64,000 bases of DNA from Roseibacillus ishigakijimensis (GCF_016595415.1 NZ_JAENIO010000008.1:1-64000); one strand, 5' to 3'; shown: positions 52,271-61,180, counted from the first letter of the stretch. Translations and numbers: made by a program. The notes: generated from the letters alone by a model not told the origin.

Positions 52271-53194
52271 ATGAAATTCTGCGCCCTTCTTCTCGGTCTG
52301 GCCTTCCTGACGGCTTGTTCGTCCTTCCGTGGCGATGCTCCGCCCTTGCAGGGGACGGTGCGCGGGGACAATCCGAGAGCGGCGACCCTCTATCAAAATG
52401 GGGCTGGCTGGGAGGCGGCGGGCGATTATAAGAAGGCCCTCAAAAGCTACCGCACCCTGTTGAAGGATTTTCCCGCCGACAAGCGCGCGGCCGAGGCTCG
52501 TTTTCGTGAGGCCACCATTTTGACTGCTCTCGGCGAAGAGCGTGATGCCTTCGATGCCTACCAGCTTTTCATTGAGCGTCACCCCGGCAATGCCCTTTAT
52601 CCCCAGGCGGTCAGCCAACAGGAGGCCGTCGCCCATGCCGCTGCTTCCGGCGACATCCGCACCAGCTTTCTCGGCCTGAAGTCCCGTCTTGATCGCAAGA
52701 CCATTGTTTCCATGCTGGAGAAGGTGCGCGACAATGCTCCCCATGCAGCCTCCGCTCCCCGGGCCCAGTATATGATCGGGCAGGTGAACGAATCGCGAAA
52801 AAAGGCTGATGAGGCTATCGCTGCCTATGGCAAGCTGGTGGACGACTACCCGAACTCCAGCAATGCGCCCGATGCCCAGTTCCGCATTGGCGAAATTCTC
52901 TTGAAGCAGGCCCGTGATGGCAATCAGGATCAAGCCAACCTCGAGCGTGCCCGCAGTGCCTACAACGACCTCTTGCTCGCTTATCCCGGCTCCTCCTTCG
53001 CCCCCCAGGCCAAGCAGCGTATCGCCACCATTGGTTCGCGCGATTTGCAGGCCTCTTATGATGTGGCGGAATTCTATCGCAAAAAAGGGGAACTCGACTC
53101 CGCCGCCTATTATTATCAGGAAGTCATTGATGGCGCCGCTCCCGGAGAATTGCGCAATCGCGCCGCAGCCCGGCTGGCCGCCCTCAAGCAGTAA
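52271..53194 (+). CDS. BamD-like TPR lipoprotein
   Basis: The 307-residue precursor has a lipoprotein signal (MKFCALLLGLAFLTAC, lipidation at Cys16) and then tetratricopeptide-type repeats in BamD style, e.g. ALKSYRTLLKDFPADKRAAEA, DAYQLFIERHPGN and AIAAYGKLVDDYPNSSNAPDA. BamD helps the BAM complex insert outer-membrane proteins. Here the repeat region is longer than in E. coli BamD, and the last repeat reads AAYYYQEVIDGAA. The adjacent LptE-like gene supports an envelope role. The open frame extends far upstream over the antiporter gene in another phase and is rejected. Confidence 0.8.
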   Translation: MKFCALLLGLAFLTACSSFRGDAPPLQGTVRGDNPRAATLYQNGAGWEAAGDYKKALKSYRTLLKDFPADKRAAEARFREATILTALGEERDAFDAYQLFIERHPGNALYPQAVSQQEAVAHAAASGDIRTSFLGLKSRLDRKTIVSMLEKVRDNAPHAASAPRAQYMIGQVNESRKKADEAIAAYGKLVDDYPNSSNAPDAQFRIGEILLKQARDGNQDQANLERARSAYNDLLLAYPGSSFAPQAKQRIATIGSRDLQASYDVAEFYRKKGELDSAAYYYQEVIDGAAPGELRNRAAARLAALKQ

Positions 53195-53206
53195 GCTTCG
53201 CTTCGG

Positions 53207-53722
53207 ATGAAATTTCTCTCTGCTTTCTCTTCTCTGCTGCTCATTTTGAGCCTGTTCGCTTGTGCGGGTTACCAGCTGGGGGGCACCAAGCCCACCGCCC
53301 TGGCTCACGTCGACCGCTTGCAGGTGCCTTTGGCTAAAAATTCCACCCAGATTCCCCGGGCCGCCGCCTTCGTCACCAATGGAGTGGTCGATGCCCTTGT
53401 GCGCGATGGCACTTACCGTCTTGGCACGGCCGACAGTGCCCAAGCCCGCTTGGAAGTGGAATTCCATGAAGTCAACTTCCGAGCCTTGCGCACCGATCGG
53501 GAGAACCGCCTGCGCCCGGAGGAACTCTCCATGACCATCAGGCTGCGCTGGAAAGTGGTCGATTCCGCCGACCCGCTCAAGGTGCTCGATTCCGGAGTTT
53601 CCACTGGGCGGACCACTTATTTCGCGGACGCCAATTTGCAAACCGCTCAACAAGCGGCGTTGAACGATGCCATCCAGCGGGCGGCGGTCTCGCTGGTCGC
53701 GCGTCTGGCTGATGGCTTTTAG
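53207..53722 (+). CDS. LptE-like lipopolysaccharide assembly lipoprotein
   Basis: The 171-residue precursor has a lipobox (LLLILSLFAC) and then GYQLGGTKP, the usual opening of LptE-like proteins in non-proteobacteria. It continues with VPLAKNSTQIPRAAAFVTNGVVDALVRDG and a C-terminal helix with QQAALNDAIQRAAVSLVARLADGF (quoted in part). LptE plugs the LptD barrel in the outer membrane and aids lipopolysaccharide export. It lies 12 bp after the BamD-like gene and 16 bp before rsmI. Confidence 0.82.
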   Translation: MKFLSAFSSLLLILSLFACAGYQLGGTKPTALAHVDRLQVPLAKNSTQIPRAAAFVTNGVVDALVRDGTYRLGTADSAQARLEVEFHEVNFRALRTDRENRLRPEELSMTIRLRWKVVDSADPLKVLDSGVSTGRTTYFADANLQTAQQAALNDAIQRAAVSLVARLADGF

Positions 53723-53738
53723 AGCGGAGAAGAAGAGC

Positions 53739-54410
53739 ATGCTGACCATCGTTCCCACTCCCATAGGCAATCTGGCCGACATCACCTTGCGCGCCCTGGA
53801 GGTGCTGCGCAGTGCCGATTGGATTGCTTGCGAAGACACCCGCCACACCCGCCGTTTGCTCGATCACTACGAGATTTCCGGTCGTCTCATGGCCCTGCAC
53901 GACCACAATGAGGACCGCCAGATACCGGAAGTGCTCGCCAAGCTGGCAGCGGGAGAATCACTCGCCCTGGTTTCCGATGCCGGCATGCCCCTGGTCTCCG
54001 ACCCCGGCTTTCGCGTGCTGCGGGCCGTGCGCGAAGCTGGTCACCCGGTGACCGTTTTGCCCGGAGCATCCGCCCCCGTCACGGCCCTCGTGGCCTCCGG
54101 TCTGCCGCCCTATCCTCATCGCTTTGGGGGCTTCCTGCCGGTGAAAAAAGGCAAGCGCCGCAAGGAGCTCGCCGCCGCACTAGACAAGGCGGAAACCGCT
54201 CTCTACTTCGAGTCTCCCCATCGCCTGATGTCTACCCTCGAGATTCTTGCCGAACTCGCCCCCCAACAAGGGGTGGTGGTCGCCCGCGAGCTCACCAAGA
54301 AGTTCGAGACCATCCATGCGGCATCGGCGAAAGAGCTTTTTGAACACTTCCGTAGCCATCAGGCCAAGGGCGAAATCGTCCTCTTGTTTCATCCCGAATC
54401 AGCGCAATAG
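53739..54410 (+). CDS. rsmI: 16S rRNA (cytidine(1402)-2'-O)-methyltransferase RsmI
   Basis: RsmI methylates the ribose of C1402 in 16S rRNA. The 223-residue product begins MLTIVPTPIGNLADITLRAL and contains CEDTRHTRRLL, ALVSDAGMPLVSDPGF, VLPGASAPVTALVASGLP and FESPHRL, all family hallmarks of the SAM-dependent tetrapyrrole-methylase fold. The length is short because the C-terminal extra domain is missing. I choose the ATG at 53739 behind AGAAGAG; upstream frame overlaps lptE. Confidence 0.96.
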   Translation: MLTIVPTPIGNLADITLRALEVLRSADWIACEDTRHTRRLLDHYEISGRLMALHDHNEDRQIPEVLAKLAAGESLALVSDAGMPLVSDPGFRVLRAVREAGHPVTVLPGASAPVTALVASGLPPYPHRFGGFLPVKKGKRRKELAAALDKAETALYFESPHRLMSTLEILAELAPQQGVVVARELTKKFETIHAASAKELFEHFRSHQAKGEIVLLFHPESAQ

Positions 54411-54416
54411 TTTTTC

Positions 54417-55214
54417 ATGAATTACATCGAACCTCACGCCCACATGGTCAGCCGCACGACCGCCGATTACCAAGCGATTGTGCAAGCCGGTTGTCTCGCC
54501 CTTTGCGAACCCGCCTTCTGGGCCGGCTATGATCGGGCTTCGGTGGAGGGCTTCTACGACTACTATCGCCAGTTGACCGAGTATGAACCCGCCCGCGCGG
54601 CCAAGTTCGGTCTTCCGCACTACACTTGGCTGTGCATCAATCCCAAGGAGGCGGAGGACGCCGGCTTTGCCCGTGAGGTGATGGCTCTCATCCCCGATTT
54701 CCTCGACAAGCCTAATGTCCTCGGCATTGGCGAGATCGGGCTCAATAAAAACACTCGTAACGAGTTGGCCATCTTTGAAGAGCATGTCGAAATCGCCAAG
54801 AAATACGATCTGCCCATTCTCATCCATACTCCTCATCTGGAAGACAAGCTCAAGGGCACCAAGCTCATTCTCGATGCCTTGAAAAATGCCCGGGTGGATC
54901 CCGATCGAGTCATCATCGACCACGTCGAGGAGCACACTGCCGGTTTAGTCCTCGATGCAGGCTTCTGGGCCGGGATGACTCTTTACCCCGAGTCCAAGTG
55001 CACCGCCGCGCGGGCGATTGATATTTTGGAAACCTTTGGCATGGAGCGCATTTGGATGAACTCGGCCTGCGACTGGGGCATTTCCGATCCCCTGGCCGTC
55101 ATCAAGTGCGCGGTGGAGATGCGCAAGCGCCAGCATGCCCAGCAGATTATCGACAAGGTCATTTACGACAATCCCCGCGCCTTCCTCAGCCAGAGCCCGA
55201 ACTTCAAACTCTAA
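54417..55214 (+). CDS. TatD-family metal-dependent hydrolase (EboB-like)
   Basis: The 265-residue TIM-barrel protein shows the TatD metal ligands: EPHAHM at the N-terminus, GEIGLNKN, ILIHTPH, IIDHVEEHT and a late aspartate in SACDWG. TatD relatives are deoxyribonucleases or esterases, but this divergent type with PHAHMVSRTT and a following EboE/EboC pair matches the EboB member of the Ebo (eustigmatophyte-bacterial operon) cluster. It starts 6 bp after rsmI and is followed by eboE after 42 bp. Confidence 0.85.
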   Translation: MNYIEPHAHMVSRTTADYQAIVQAGCLALCEPAFWAGYDRASVEGFYDYYRQLTEYEPARAAKFGLPHYTWLCINPKEAEDAGFAREVMALIPDFLDKPNVLGIGEIGLNKNTRNELAIFEEHVEIAKKYDLPILIHTPHLEDKLKGTKLILDALKNARVDPDRVIIDHVEEHTAGLVLDAGFWAGMTLYPESKCTAARAIDILETFGMERIWMNSACDWGISDPLAVIKCAVEMRKRQHAQQIIDKVIYDNPRAFLSQSPNFKL

Positions 55215-55256
55215 GCCCCGGCAGGTTTTTCCCTCACCCCCTGCCTTCTCTTTGCC

Positions 55257-56414
55257 ATGAAATGGACTGATCAGAATCATCTCGCTTATTGCACCAATAT
55301 CCACCCGGCGGAAGATTGGGAAGACACCTTCCGAGTGCTGCGCACCGACGTTCTGGCAGTGCGGGATCGGCTGGCCGCAGAAGGGACCCACGAGGGGGCC
55401 TTCGCCATCGGGCTCCGTCTTTCCGCCCGTGCGGCCGGGGAACTGTTGGTGGGCGAACGACTGGCTGAGTTCGCTGCCTGGCTGGAGGAGGAGAATTGCT
55501 ATGTTTTCACCATCAACGGGTTTCCCTACGGCGACTTCCATGGCACCCGGGTCAAGGAGAAGGTCTTCCAACCCGATTGGACCACTCCCGAACGCCTGCG
55601 TTACACTCAGGATCTCTTTCGCATCGTGGCGGCTTTGGCTCCGGCCGAGATCGGGGGCTCGGTCTCCACTTTGCCTGGTTCGCACAAGGAGTTTGCTGCT
55701 GATGAGGAGTTGATTTTCAAACATTTGGAGGAGTGTGCTCTCTTCGTGGAAGCCCTGGCGGAGGAGTGCGGGAAGGACCTTCATCTGGGCTTGGAGCCCG
55801 AGCCGCTGGGGCATTTTGAGAACACCGAGGAGACGATTGCCTTTTTCGACCGCCTACTCGCCCGCGTGGAGGACCCGGCGGTCATCCGACGCCGCATTGG
55901 CTTGAACTACGATTGCTGCCACTTTGCCCTCGAGTTCGATGAGTGCCGCCCCTCTCTGGAAGCTCTCGCTGCTGCCGGAGTGCGCATTTCCAAAGTTCAC
56001 CTTTCGTCCGCGCTCAAGTTTTTCCCTTGTGATGCCAGCTCCCTGGCCGCGCTGAAGCAGTTCGACGAGCCCACCTACTTTCACCAGGTTCTCCTGCGGG
56101 GGAAGGAGGGCATCCAACGAGTGCGGGATTTGCCCGAATTCTTCCGGGCCCTCGATTCCGGCCGCTGGCATCCCGACACTTGCGACGAGGCCCGCTGCCA
56201 CTTTCACGTCCCCTTGTTTGCGGAGGCCGCCACTCCTCTGGGCACCACGCAGGACTTCGTGCTCGAGATGCTGGCCTACCGCCGTGAGAACCCCTCCTTC
56301 TGCCACCACTTTGAGATTGAGACCTACACTTGGGCGGTGTTGCCGGACAGTTTGCAAAGTGACCTGACCGGGCAGATCGTGCGCGAGTTCCAATGGGTAT
56401 TGGCTCAGGACTGA
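55257..56414 (+). CDS. eboE: EboE-like TIM-barrel protein (metabolite traffic protein)
   Basis: The 385-residue protein belongs to the xylose-isomerase-like TIM-barrel group named EboE: HLAYCTNIHPAEDWEDTF at the start, NGFPYGDFHG, KVFQPDW, LGLEPEPLG, NYDCCHFALEFD, KVHLSSAL, HFHVPLF and HFEIETYTWAVLP near the end. The Ebo cluster is required for exporting the scytonemin monomer to the periplasm in a cyanobacterium and occurs in many phyla with unknown cargo. Histidines and acidic residues suitable for a metal site are kept. The eboC gene follows after 3 bp. Confidence 0.9.
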   Translation: MKWTDQNHLAYCTNIHPAEDWEDTFRVLRTDVLAVRDRLAAEGTHEGAFAIGLRLSARAAGELLVGERLAEFAAWLEEENCYVFTINGFPYGDFHGTRVKEKVFQPDWTTPERLRYTQDLFRIVAALAPAEIGGSVSTLPGSHKEFAADEELIFKHLEECALFVEALAEECGKDLHLGLEPEPLGHFENTEETIAFFDRLLARVEDPAVIRRRIGLNYDCCHFALEFDECRPSLEALAAAGVRISKVHLSSALKFFPCDASSLAALKQFDEPTYFHQVLLRGKEGIQRVRDLPEFFRALDSGRWHPDTCDEARCHFHVPLFAEAATPLGTTQDFVLEMLAYRRENPSFCHHFEIETYTWAVLPDSLQSDLTGQIVREFQWVLAQD

Positions 56415-56417
56415 ACC

Positions 56418-57332
56418 ATGAAGCGCCAGCTCCTCATCGACCTCCTCGCCGCCGGGCGGGTGGCCAATCTTCCTTCCGTCGTCAGCAATGTCCTGCTGGG
56501 CTGCGGCCTCGGCTGGCTTCTGGTAGCGCCAGGTTCTCTCGCCATTCTTTTTCCGGTGCTCGCCGGGTGTTGTCTCTACGTGGGCGGGTGTTTTCTCAAT
56601 GATTGGGCGGACCGCTTCTGGGATGCCGCCCACCGTCCCGAGCGTCCCTTGCCCGCCCGCCGGATTTCTCCCGAGTTTTTAAGGAATGCCGCTTTTGCCC
56701 TGATGGCTGTGGGATGCCTCCTTGCCGCCTTCTCCGGGTGGCCCGCGCTTCTCGTCGCGGTGATGATTGCGGGGGCCATTGCCCTCTACACCTGGATTCA
56801 CAAGAAAACCGCTTGGGGGGTCGTGCCCATGGGCCTTTGCCGGGGCTTGCTTTATCTTTTGGGATTCGTTGCCCAGGGGGGGGCCGGGTTCTCATCCGGA
56901 GGCCTTGTGTTGCTCATGGCAGGCGGGCTCCTTTTTTACGTGGGTGGTTTGTCGCTTTTTGCCCGGTCCGAAGCCCAGGCTGTGGTGCCCAGGGTCAACC
57001 GTATGCTGGGGCTCCTCATGATGACCCTGGTTGCCTTCACTCATGCCGCCTATTGGTTCACCTTGTCCTTCGGAGCCGCTCTTGTCGCGCTGCTGGCCTT
57101 GGCTCCCTATTCCTGGCTGCTTCGCCGGGGGATTGGGGCCATCAAAAGCTCCATCGGGAAAGGGGTCTCCCATCTCCTGGCCAATATCTGCCTCGTCGAT
57201 CTGGTCGCGATGCTCCCTCTCGCCGTGGTCTTGGCGGGGGGAGGGCACTGGCTGGCCCTCCTCCTGCCCCTGGTCTCGGGGGGAGCCTATTTCCTCGCTG
57301 TTCTGCTGCAAAAAGTGGCTCCGGCGACCTAG
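56418..57332 (+). CDS. eboC: UbiA-family prenyltransferase (EboC-like)
   Basis: The 304-residue protein has about eight membrane helices and the first Asp-rich motif of UbiA enzymes in LNDWADRFWDAAHRPERPLP (NDxxDxxxD). The second Asp-rich motif is replaced by SLFARSEAQ, as remembered for EboC proteins. It would move a prenyl group onto an unknown acceptor in the inner membrane. It follows eboE by 3 bp, so they are surely cotranscribed. Its stop codon overlaps that of the convergent LAB_N gene. eboA, eboD and eboF are not found here. Confidence 0.86.
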   Translation: MKRQLLIDLLAAGRVANLPSVVSNVLLGCGLGWLLVAPGSLAILFPVLAGCCLYVGGCFLNDWADRFWDAAHRPERPLPARRISPEFLRNAAFALMAVGCLLAAFSGWPALLVAVMIAGAIALYTWIHKKTAWGVVPMGLCRGLLYLLGFVAQGGAGFSSGGLVLLMAGGLLFYVGGLSLFARSEAQAVVPRVNRMLGLLMMTLVAFTHAAYWFTLSFGAALVALLALAPYSWLLRRGIGAIKSSIGKGVSHLLANICLVDLVAMLPLAVVLAGGGHWLALLLPLVSGGAYFLAVLLQKVAPAT

Positions 57333-57724
57333 TCGATAGCATCCTCCTTGGCTGCCGGTCCGTTCTTGAGATCCAAAACCAGATTGTAAAGGCCTACGAA
57401 AGAAGGAAACAGGTTGGAGAGCACTCCCACCGAGTCGATTTTTCCAAAGGTGAAGTAGCTCAGCAGTGAGATGGAGCCGAGCACAGACATGATCCAGAAG
57501 ATGCGGGGCATCCTGACTTGCTTCGCCTTTTTGGAAGCAAGCAGCTGGGGAATCCAGCGTCCCGCAAACATGGTCACCCCGAAGTAGCCGATGATTTTCC
57601 AAGGGTAGAGCACGATGGGGCGCCCGAAGAGAGAGCCCTCGAAGAAAACCTGGTGCATCCAGCCCGTGGCCTCGGGAATTTTGGGAGCGGTTTCGTGAGC
57701 GAGGATGAGAAGAGAGTCGATCAT
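57329..57724 (-). CDS. LAB_N-domain membrane protein (lipid-A-disaccharide synthase N-terminal-like)
   Basis: The 131-residue protein has three or four membrane helices and the LAB_N pattern: YPWKIIGYFGVTMFAGRWIP, PRIFWIMSVLGSISLLSYF and NLFPSFVGLYNLVLDL. LAB_N occurs alone or joined to glycosyltransferases of lipid A or polyprenyl-phosphate sugar synthesis. It is stand-alone here. The ATG at 57724 marks the homologous start, after a short N-terminus predicted outside the membrane. It is divergent from cdaA. Confidence 0.8.
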   Translation of the reverse strand: MIDSLLILAHETAPKIPEATGWMHQVFFEGSLFGRPIVLYPWKIIGYFGVTMFAGRWIPQLLASKKAKQVRMPRIFWIMSVLGSISLLSYFTFGKIDSVGVLSNLFPSFVGLYNLVLDLKNGPAAKEDAID

Positions 57725-57915
57725 GGATAGAGGCGGTTCGCGCGCAGCACCAGAAGCGGGCTGGTTGCGCTTTGTTCCCAAAGCCTGCGACGAAAAGCGA
57801 GCGCTTTTTACCGCCATTCCAGGCCGCGCCCTCGGTCAGAGTTCATTGGGAAAAAATCGAGTCACAAGCGATCATTGCACTTTCGGGCTTAGCGGGTGGG
57901 TGTTAGCTTCGCCTC

Positions 57916-58719
57916 TTGTCTTGGGACGCATTCCAGAATCTTTGGCAGAATCACTGGCGTGACGGGGTGGAAATCCTCGTCCTTTGGCTGGTGATCTATC
58001 AGCTCTATCGGGCTTTCCGCGCCACTCGGGGCGCGCGCATTTTGGTGGGCTTGGCGACCGTCCTGATCGGTTTTATCCTGATCTCCAGTTTGCTGGAGCT
58101 TCCGGTGCTGGGCTGGATTTTGCGCCAGGCAGTCTTTGTGCTCGCCTTTGCCCTGCTCATCATCTTCCAACCCGAGATCCGGAGTGCGCTCGCCAAGATT
58201 GGCAGTTCCCGCTTCTTGTCCTTCAATTCCGGCCAACGGAAATTTCTGAATCTTCTGGAGGATGCGGTGGTGCAGCTTTCCAAGAAGCGTTATGGCGCTC
58301 TCTTTGCCCTCGAACGCAGTATTTCTCTCAAGGAAATCGAGCAAACGGGAGTGGAGATGGGGAGCGAGCTTTCCGTGGAACTGGCCCTGACTCTCTTCTT
58401 TCCCAAGACGGCTCTTCACGATGGGGGAGTGGTATTGGATGAAGAAAGAATCGCCGCCGCCGCCTGTGTCTTTCCCGTCACCCAGCGCGATATGAAGGAT
58501 CGCTCTTTGGGCCTGCGCCACCGGGCTGCCATTGGCTTGACCGAAGAGACCGATGCCGTGGCGGTGGTGGTGAGCGAAGAGACTGGCACGATCTCCATCG
58601 CGGTGGACGGCAAGCTGGAGCGGTTTAAGGACGAGAACGAGTTTCGCGAGCGGCTGGAGGCAATTTTCTTACACAATGAGCAGCAGAAGAACAGTTCGAG
58701 CGAGGAATCTGATCGCTAA
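57916..58719 (+). CDS. cdaA: Diadenylate cyclase CdaA
   Basis: CdaA makes cyclic di-AMP from two ATP. The 267-residue product has three N-terminal membrane helices (about 15-85), a linker PEIRSALAKIGSSRF, and the DAC domain with the catalytic DGG in TALHDGGVV and the RHRAA motif that binds phosphate. Only a TTG at 57916 gives the family's short segment before the first helix; no ATG or GTG is well placed. The next small gene overlaps its end by 44 nt. Confidence 0.93.
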   Translation: MSWDAFQNLWQNHWRDGVEILVLWLVIYQLYRAFRATRGARILVGLATVLIGFILISSLLELPVLGWILRQAVFVLAFALLIIFQPEIRSALAKIGSSRFLSFNSGQRKFLNLLEDAVVQLSKKRYGALFALERSISLKEIEQTGVEMGSELSVELALTLFFPKTALHDGGVVLDEERIAAAACVFPVTQRDMKDRSLGLRHRAAIGLTEETDAVAVVVSEETGTISIAVDGKLERFKDENEFRERLEAIFLHNEQQKNSSSEESDR

Positions 58720-58909
58720 AGTGGCTTCCCTCTTTCTGGCGGTGATTGTGTGGTTTCTCATCAAGGACCTCCTCACCAATCAGGGGCCGTTGAGCGATTC
58801 TCCCGAGGATTCGCTCCTCGGAACTTCGGACTTGAGTGATGTCGTGCCCGGGCCGCCGCAACCTCGCCAGGAGGAAAAGGCTCCCAAAGAGGAGACGACG
58901 CTGCATTGA
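58676..58909 (+). CDS. Small single-helix protein overlapping cdaA (CdaR/YbbR N-terminus-like)
   Basis: The 77-residue protein has a basic N-terminus (SSRRTVRARN), one membrane helix (LIAKVASLFLAVIVWFLI) and a short polar tail rich in Pro and Glu. CdaR (YbbR), usually encoded right after cdaA, begins with an N-terminal helix of just this form (N-x-x-x-K-x-x-S-L-x-L-A-x-x-x-W) and then has several YbbR domains; those are absent here. The 44-nt overlap suggests translational coupling. It may be a minimal CdaA regulator; this is inference. Confidence 0.65.
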   Translation: MSSRRTVRARNLIAKVASLFLAVIVWFLIKDLLTNQGPLSDSPEDSLLGTSDLSDVVPGPPQPRQEEKAPKEETTLH

Positions 58910-58917
58910 AGGAAGCT

Positions 58918-59565
58918 ATGGCAGAAAGCGTGATTGTGACCGGTACGGATACCGGATGTGGAAAGACTTGGTTCAGTTGGCTCCTCGTGCGCGCCCTGCG
59001 CGCCCGCGGCATCGATGCGGTGGGATGGAAGCCTTTCTGTTGCGGCGATCGGGAAGATGCCTATGCGCTGGCCGACGCCAATGAGGGGATTCTCACTCTC
59101 GATGAAGTGAATCCGGTTTGGTTCCGCACCCCCATCGCGCCTTACCCCGCCGCCGAGCTGGAGGGAGGGGAGGTGGATCTGGAAAAAGTGCGGGCTCTCG
59201 GCTGGGAGCTGGCGGCGCGGCATGAGATGGTGATCTGCGAGGGAGTCGGGGGCTGGGAAGTCCCCCTCACCGCGCAAGCGAATTTTTCCACCTGGGCGAA
59301 GACCTTGGGCTGGCCCGTGCTGCTGGTCATCGGCAATCGCCTGGGAGCTCTCAATCACACCTTTCTCACCGCTCGCGCCATCCAGGAGCAGGGATGCGCT
59401 TTGCAGGCCGCCGTTCTCAATCAGGTCATTGAGGAGCAGGATGTCGCCGGAGTGACCAATCGCGGCGTGATCGAACAGCGATTGCCCGGTCAGTTGCTGG
59501 GCGAGGTCATGCACGGGGCGGAGGTCCTGGAGGACGACCTTCTGGAGGCTTTTCTCCAGCGCTAA
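58918..59565 (+). CDS. bioD: Dethiobiotin synthetase
   Basis: BioD closes the ureido ring of dethiobiotin from DAPA, CO2 and ATP. The 215-residue product starts with VIVTGTDTGCGKTWFSWLL (P-loop variant) and has KPFCCGDREDA with the lysine that binds the carbamate, EGVGGWEVPL and VIGNRLGALNHTFLT. The ATG at 58918 is preferred over a TTG four codons upstream. It follows the small CdaR-like gene by 8 bp. No other biotin gene is in the window. Confidence 0.93.
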   Translation: MAESVIVTGTDTGCGKTWFSWLLVRALRARGIDAVGWKPFCCGDREDAYALADANEGILTLDEVNPVWFRTPIAPYPAAELEGGEVDLEKVRALGWELAARHEMVICEGVGGWEVPLTAQANFSTWAKTLGWPVLLVIGNRLGALNHTFLTARAIQEQGCALQAAVLNQVIEEQDVAGVTNRGVIEQRLPGQLLGEVMHGAEVLEDDLLEAFLQR

Positions 59566-59684
59566 AGCGGGGTTCGCAGGGTGCAGAGGGAGGGTTCTCT
59601 GCGGGGGCGAACGTATTTTGAGAAGCGTTTTCTTGCCATGCCCCTTTGAATTGTCATCATGGCGGGAGCACACTTAAAACATTC

Positions 59685-61106
59685 ATGGAAGAAGCTACCG
59701 GAGAGAACGCATTCCGCGAGATCAGCGTTGCGGATTTGGAACCCTCGATTCAGGGGTATTGGAAAAAGGCGCAAGAGTCTTTGCAGATCGATAATCACAA
59801 GTATGCCGTCACCTTGCTGCAGGCGATTCTGAAGGAAGCCCCTGGCTTTCTGGAAGGTCGTAAAGCCCTGCGCATGGCCGAGGACAAACTGACGGGGGGA
59901 CCCAAGAAAAAGCGCGGCCTTTTCGGCACCAGCGTGGGTGCCAACAGCCCTTCGGTCTCCAAGAAATATTTGGCGCAAGCCGACAAAGACGGCAATGCCG
60001 CTTTGCAGGCGGTTGAGAAGGAGCTGGAAAAGGACCCCTTCAATGCCTCCTTCAACGATGCTCTGCACGATGTCGCGGCCAAGTTGGGGATGACTGATAC
60101 TGCCGCTTTCGCCCTCGAGACCGTGCGCAAGGCCTTTCCGGAGGAAGGCAAGCTGATGCACAAGCTGGCCGAATTCTACCTCTCGGTGGAGCGCCCCCTC
60201 GATGCCGCTGCCGTCTACGAGGACATCGTGAAGGCCAACCCTGGCGATATCGATGCCGTTAAAAAGGCCAAGGATTGCACCGCCCGGGCCTCCATGCTGT
60301 CCAACCGCAGTGAAAGCGGGGAGCTGGTTCTGCAGAAAAAAGATGCCGAGGAAACCCTCGCGCTTGAGAAGGCCTCCCGCTCCGCTCTCACCAAAGAGCA
60401 GATGGAAGAAAAACGCGACAACCTCGCGGCCCAGTATGCGGCGGACCAGAACAACCTGAACGTGGTGCGCGATCTGGCGGCAGTCTACGAAAACCTCGAG
60501 GACTGGGACAATGCCTACGCTTTCTACGATTGGGGCTTCCAAATCAGCAACAACGACGTAGCCCTGAAGAACAAAGCCGGCAAAATGAAGGACAAGGCCG
60601 CCGAGGTGAAACTTTCCAACCTCAAGAAGGCGGTGGAAGCCAATCCCGACGATGCCGAAGCGGCCCGGGAGCTGGAGGAATTCCGCAGTGCCCTCAGTGC
60701 CGAGCAAGTGGAAGAGCGCAAGAAGCGGGTGGAAGAAAACCCTACCGATCCTTCCCTGCGCTTTTCTCTGGGCGAAGCCCTTTTCCACGCCGGACAATAC
60801 AAGGAAGCCATCCAGCACTTGCAGCAAGCTACCCGCAACCCGCATATTCGCACCAAGGTGCTTATCCTGCTGGGCCGCACCTTTGACAAGATGGGCATGG
60901 TCGATATGGCTGTGAACCGCTTCGAGGAGGCCAATGCTGAACTGAAGCAGATGGATGCCACCAAGAAGGAAGTGCTCTACGAATTGGGCCTCATCTTTGA
61001 GAAGCAGTCCGAGAAGGAAAAGGCCATCGACTCCTTCAAGCAGATCTACGAGGTCGATTACGGCTACCGCGACGTGGCCGAGCGCGTGGAGTCCGCTTAC
61101 CAATAA
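59685..61106 (+). CDS. Tetratricopeptide repeat protein
   Basis: The 473-residue protein has no signal peptide and is helical throughout. It starts with a single TPR-like pair (YWKKAQESLQIDNHKYAVTL), has a Lys/Gly-rich linker (GGPKKKRGLFGTS), then several TPRs (about 105-190 and 260-330), and ends with clear TPRs such as LGEALFHAGQYKEAIQHLQQA and LGLIFEKQSEKEKAIDSFKQI. Between them are long charged helices with NLKKAVEANPDDAEAA. It probably scaffolds other proteins. Highly codon-biased sequence suggests good expression. The start at 59685 gives MEEATGENAF; a bidirectional terminator follows. Confidence 0.85.
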   Translation: MEEATGENAFREISVADLEPSIQGYWKKAQESLQIDNHKYAVTLLQAILKEAPGFLEGRKALRMAEDKLTGGPKKKRGLFGTSVGANSPSVSKKYLAQADKDGNAALQAVEKELEKDPFNASFNDALHDVAAKLGMTDTAAFALETVRKAFPEEGKLMHKLAEFYLSVERPLDAAAVYEDIVKANPGDIDAVKKAKDCTARASMLSNRSESGELVLQKKDAEETLALEKASRSALTKEQMEEKRDNLAAQYAADQNNLNVVRDLAAVYENLEDWDNAYAFYDWGFQISNNDVALKNKAGKMKDKAAEVKLSNLKKAVEANPDDAEAARELEEFRSALSAEQVEERKKRVEENPTDPSLRFSLGEALFHAGQYKEAIQHLQQATRNPHIRTKVLILLGRTFDKMGMVDMAVNRFEEANAELKQMDATKKEVLYELGLIFEKQSEKEKAIDSFKQIYEVDYGYRDVAERVESAYQ

Positions 61107-61145
61107 AGATCAACCGGCCCTCCCCGGGAGGGATTCAAATTCACG

Positions 61146-61180
61146 AAAAAAGGGCTTCGCAGTTGCGAGGCCCTTTTTTT
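61146..61180. terminator. Bidirectional terminator between the TPR gene and hemQ
   Basis: A stem of about 15 bp (61146-61160 with 61165-61179, one G-T pair) with AGTT loop has six A on the left and seven T on the right, so it can stop transcription from both sides. The flanking genes converge. Confidence 0.92.

Noticed and set aside
52196-53848. 550-residue minus-strand frame
   Set aside because: It is antisense to the BamD-like and LptE-like genes, both of which have lipobox signals on the plus strand.
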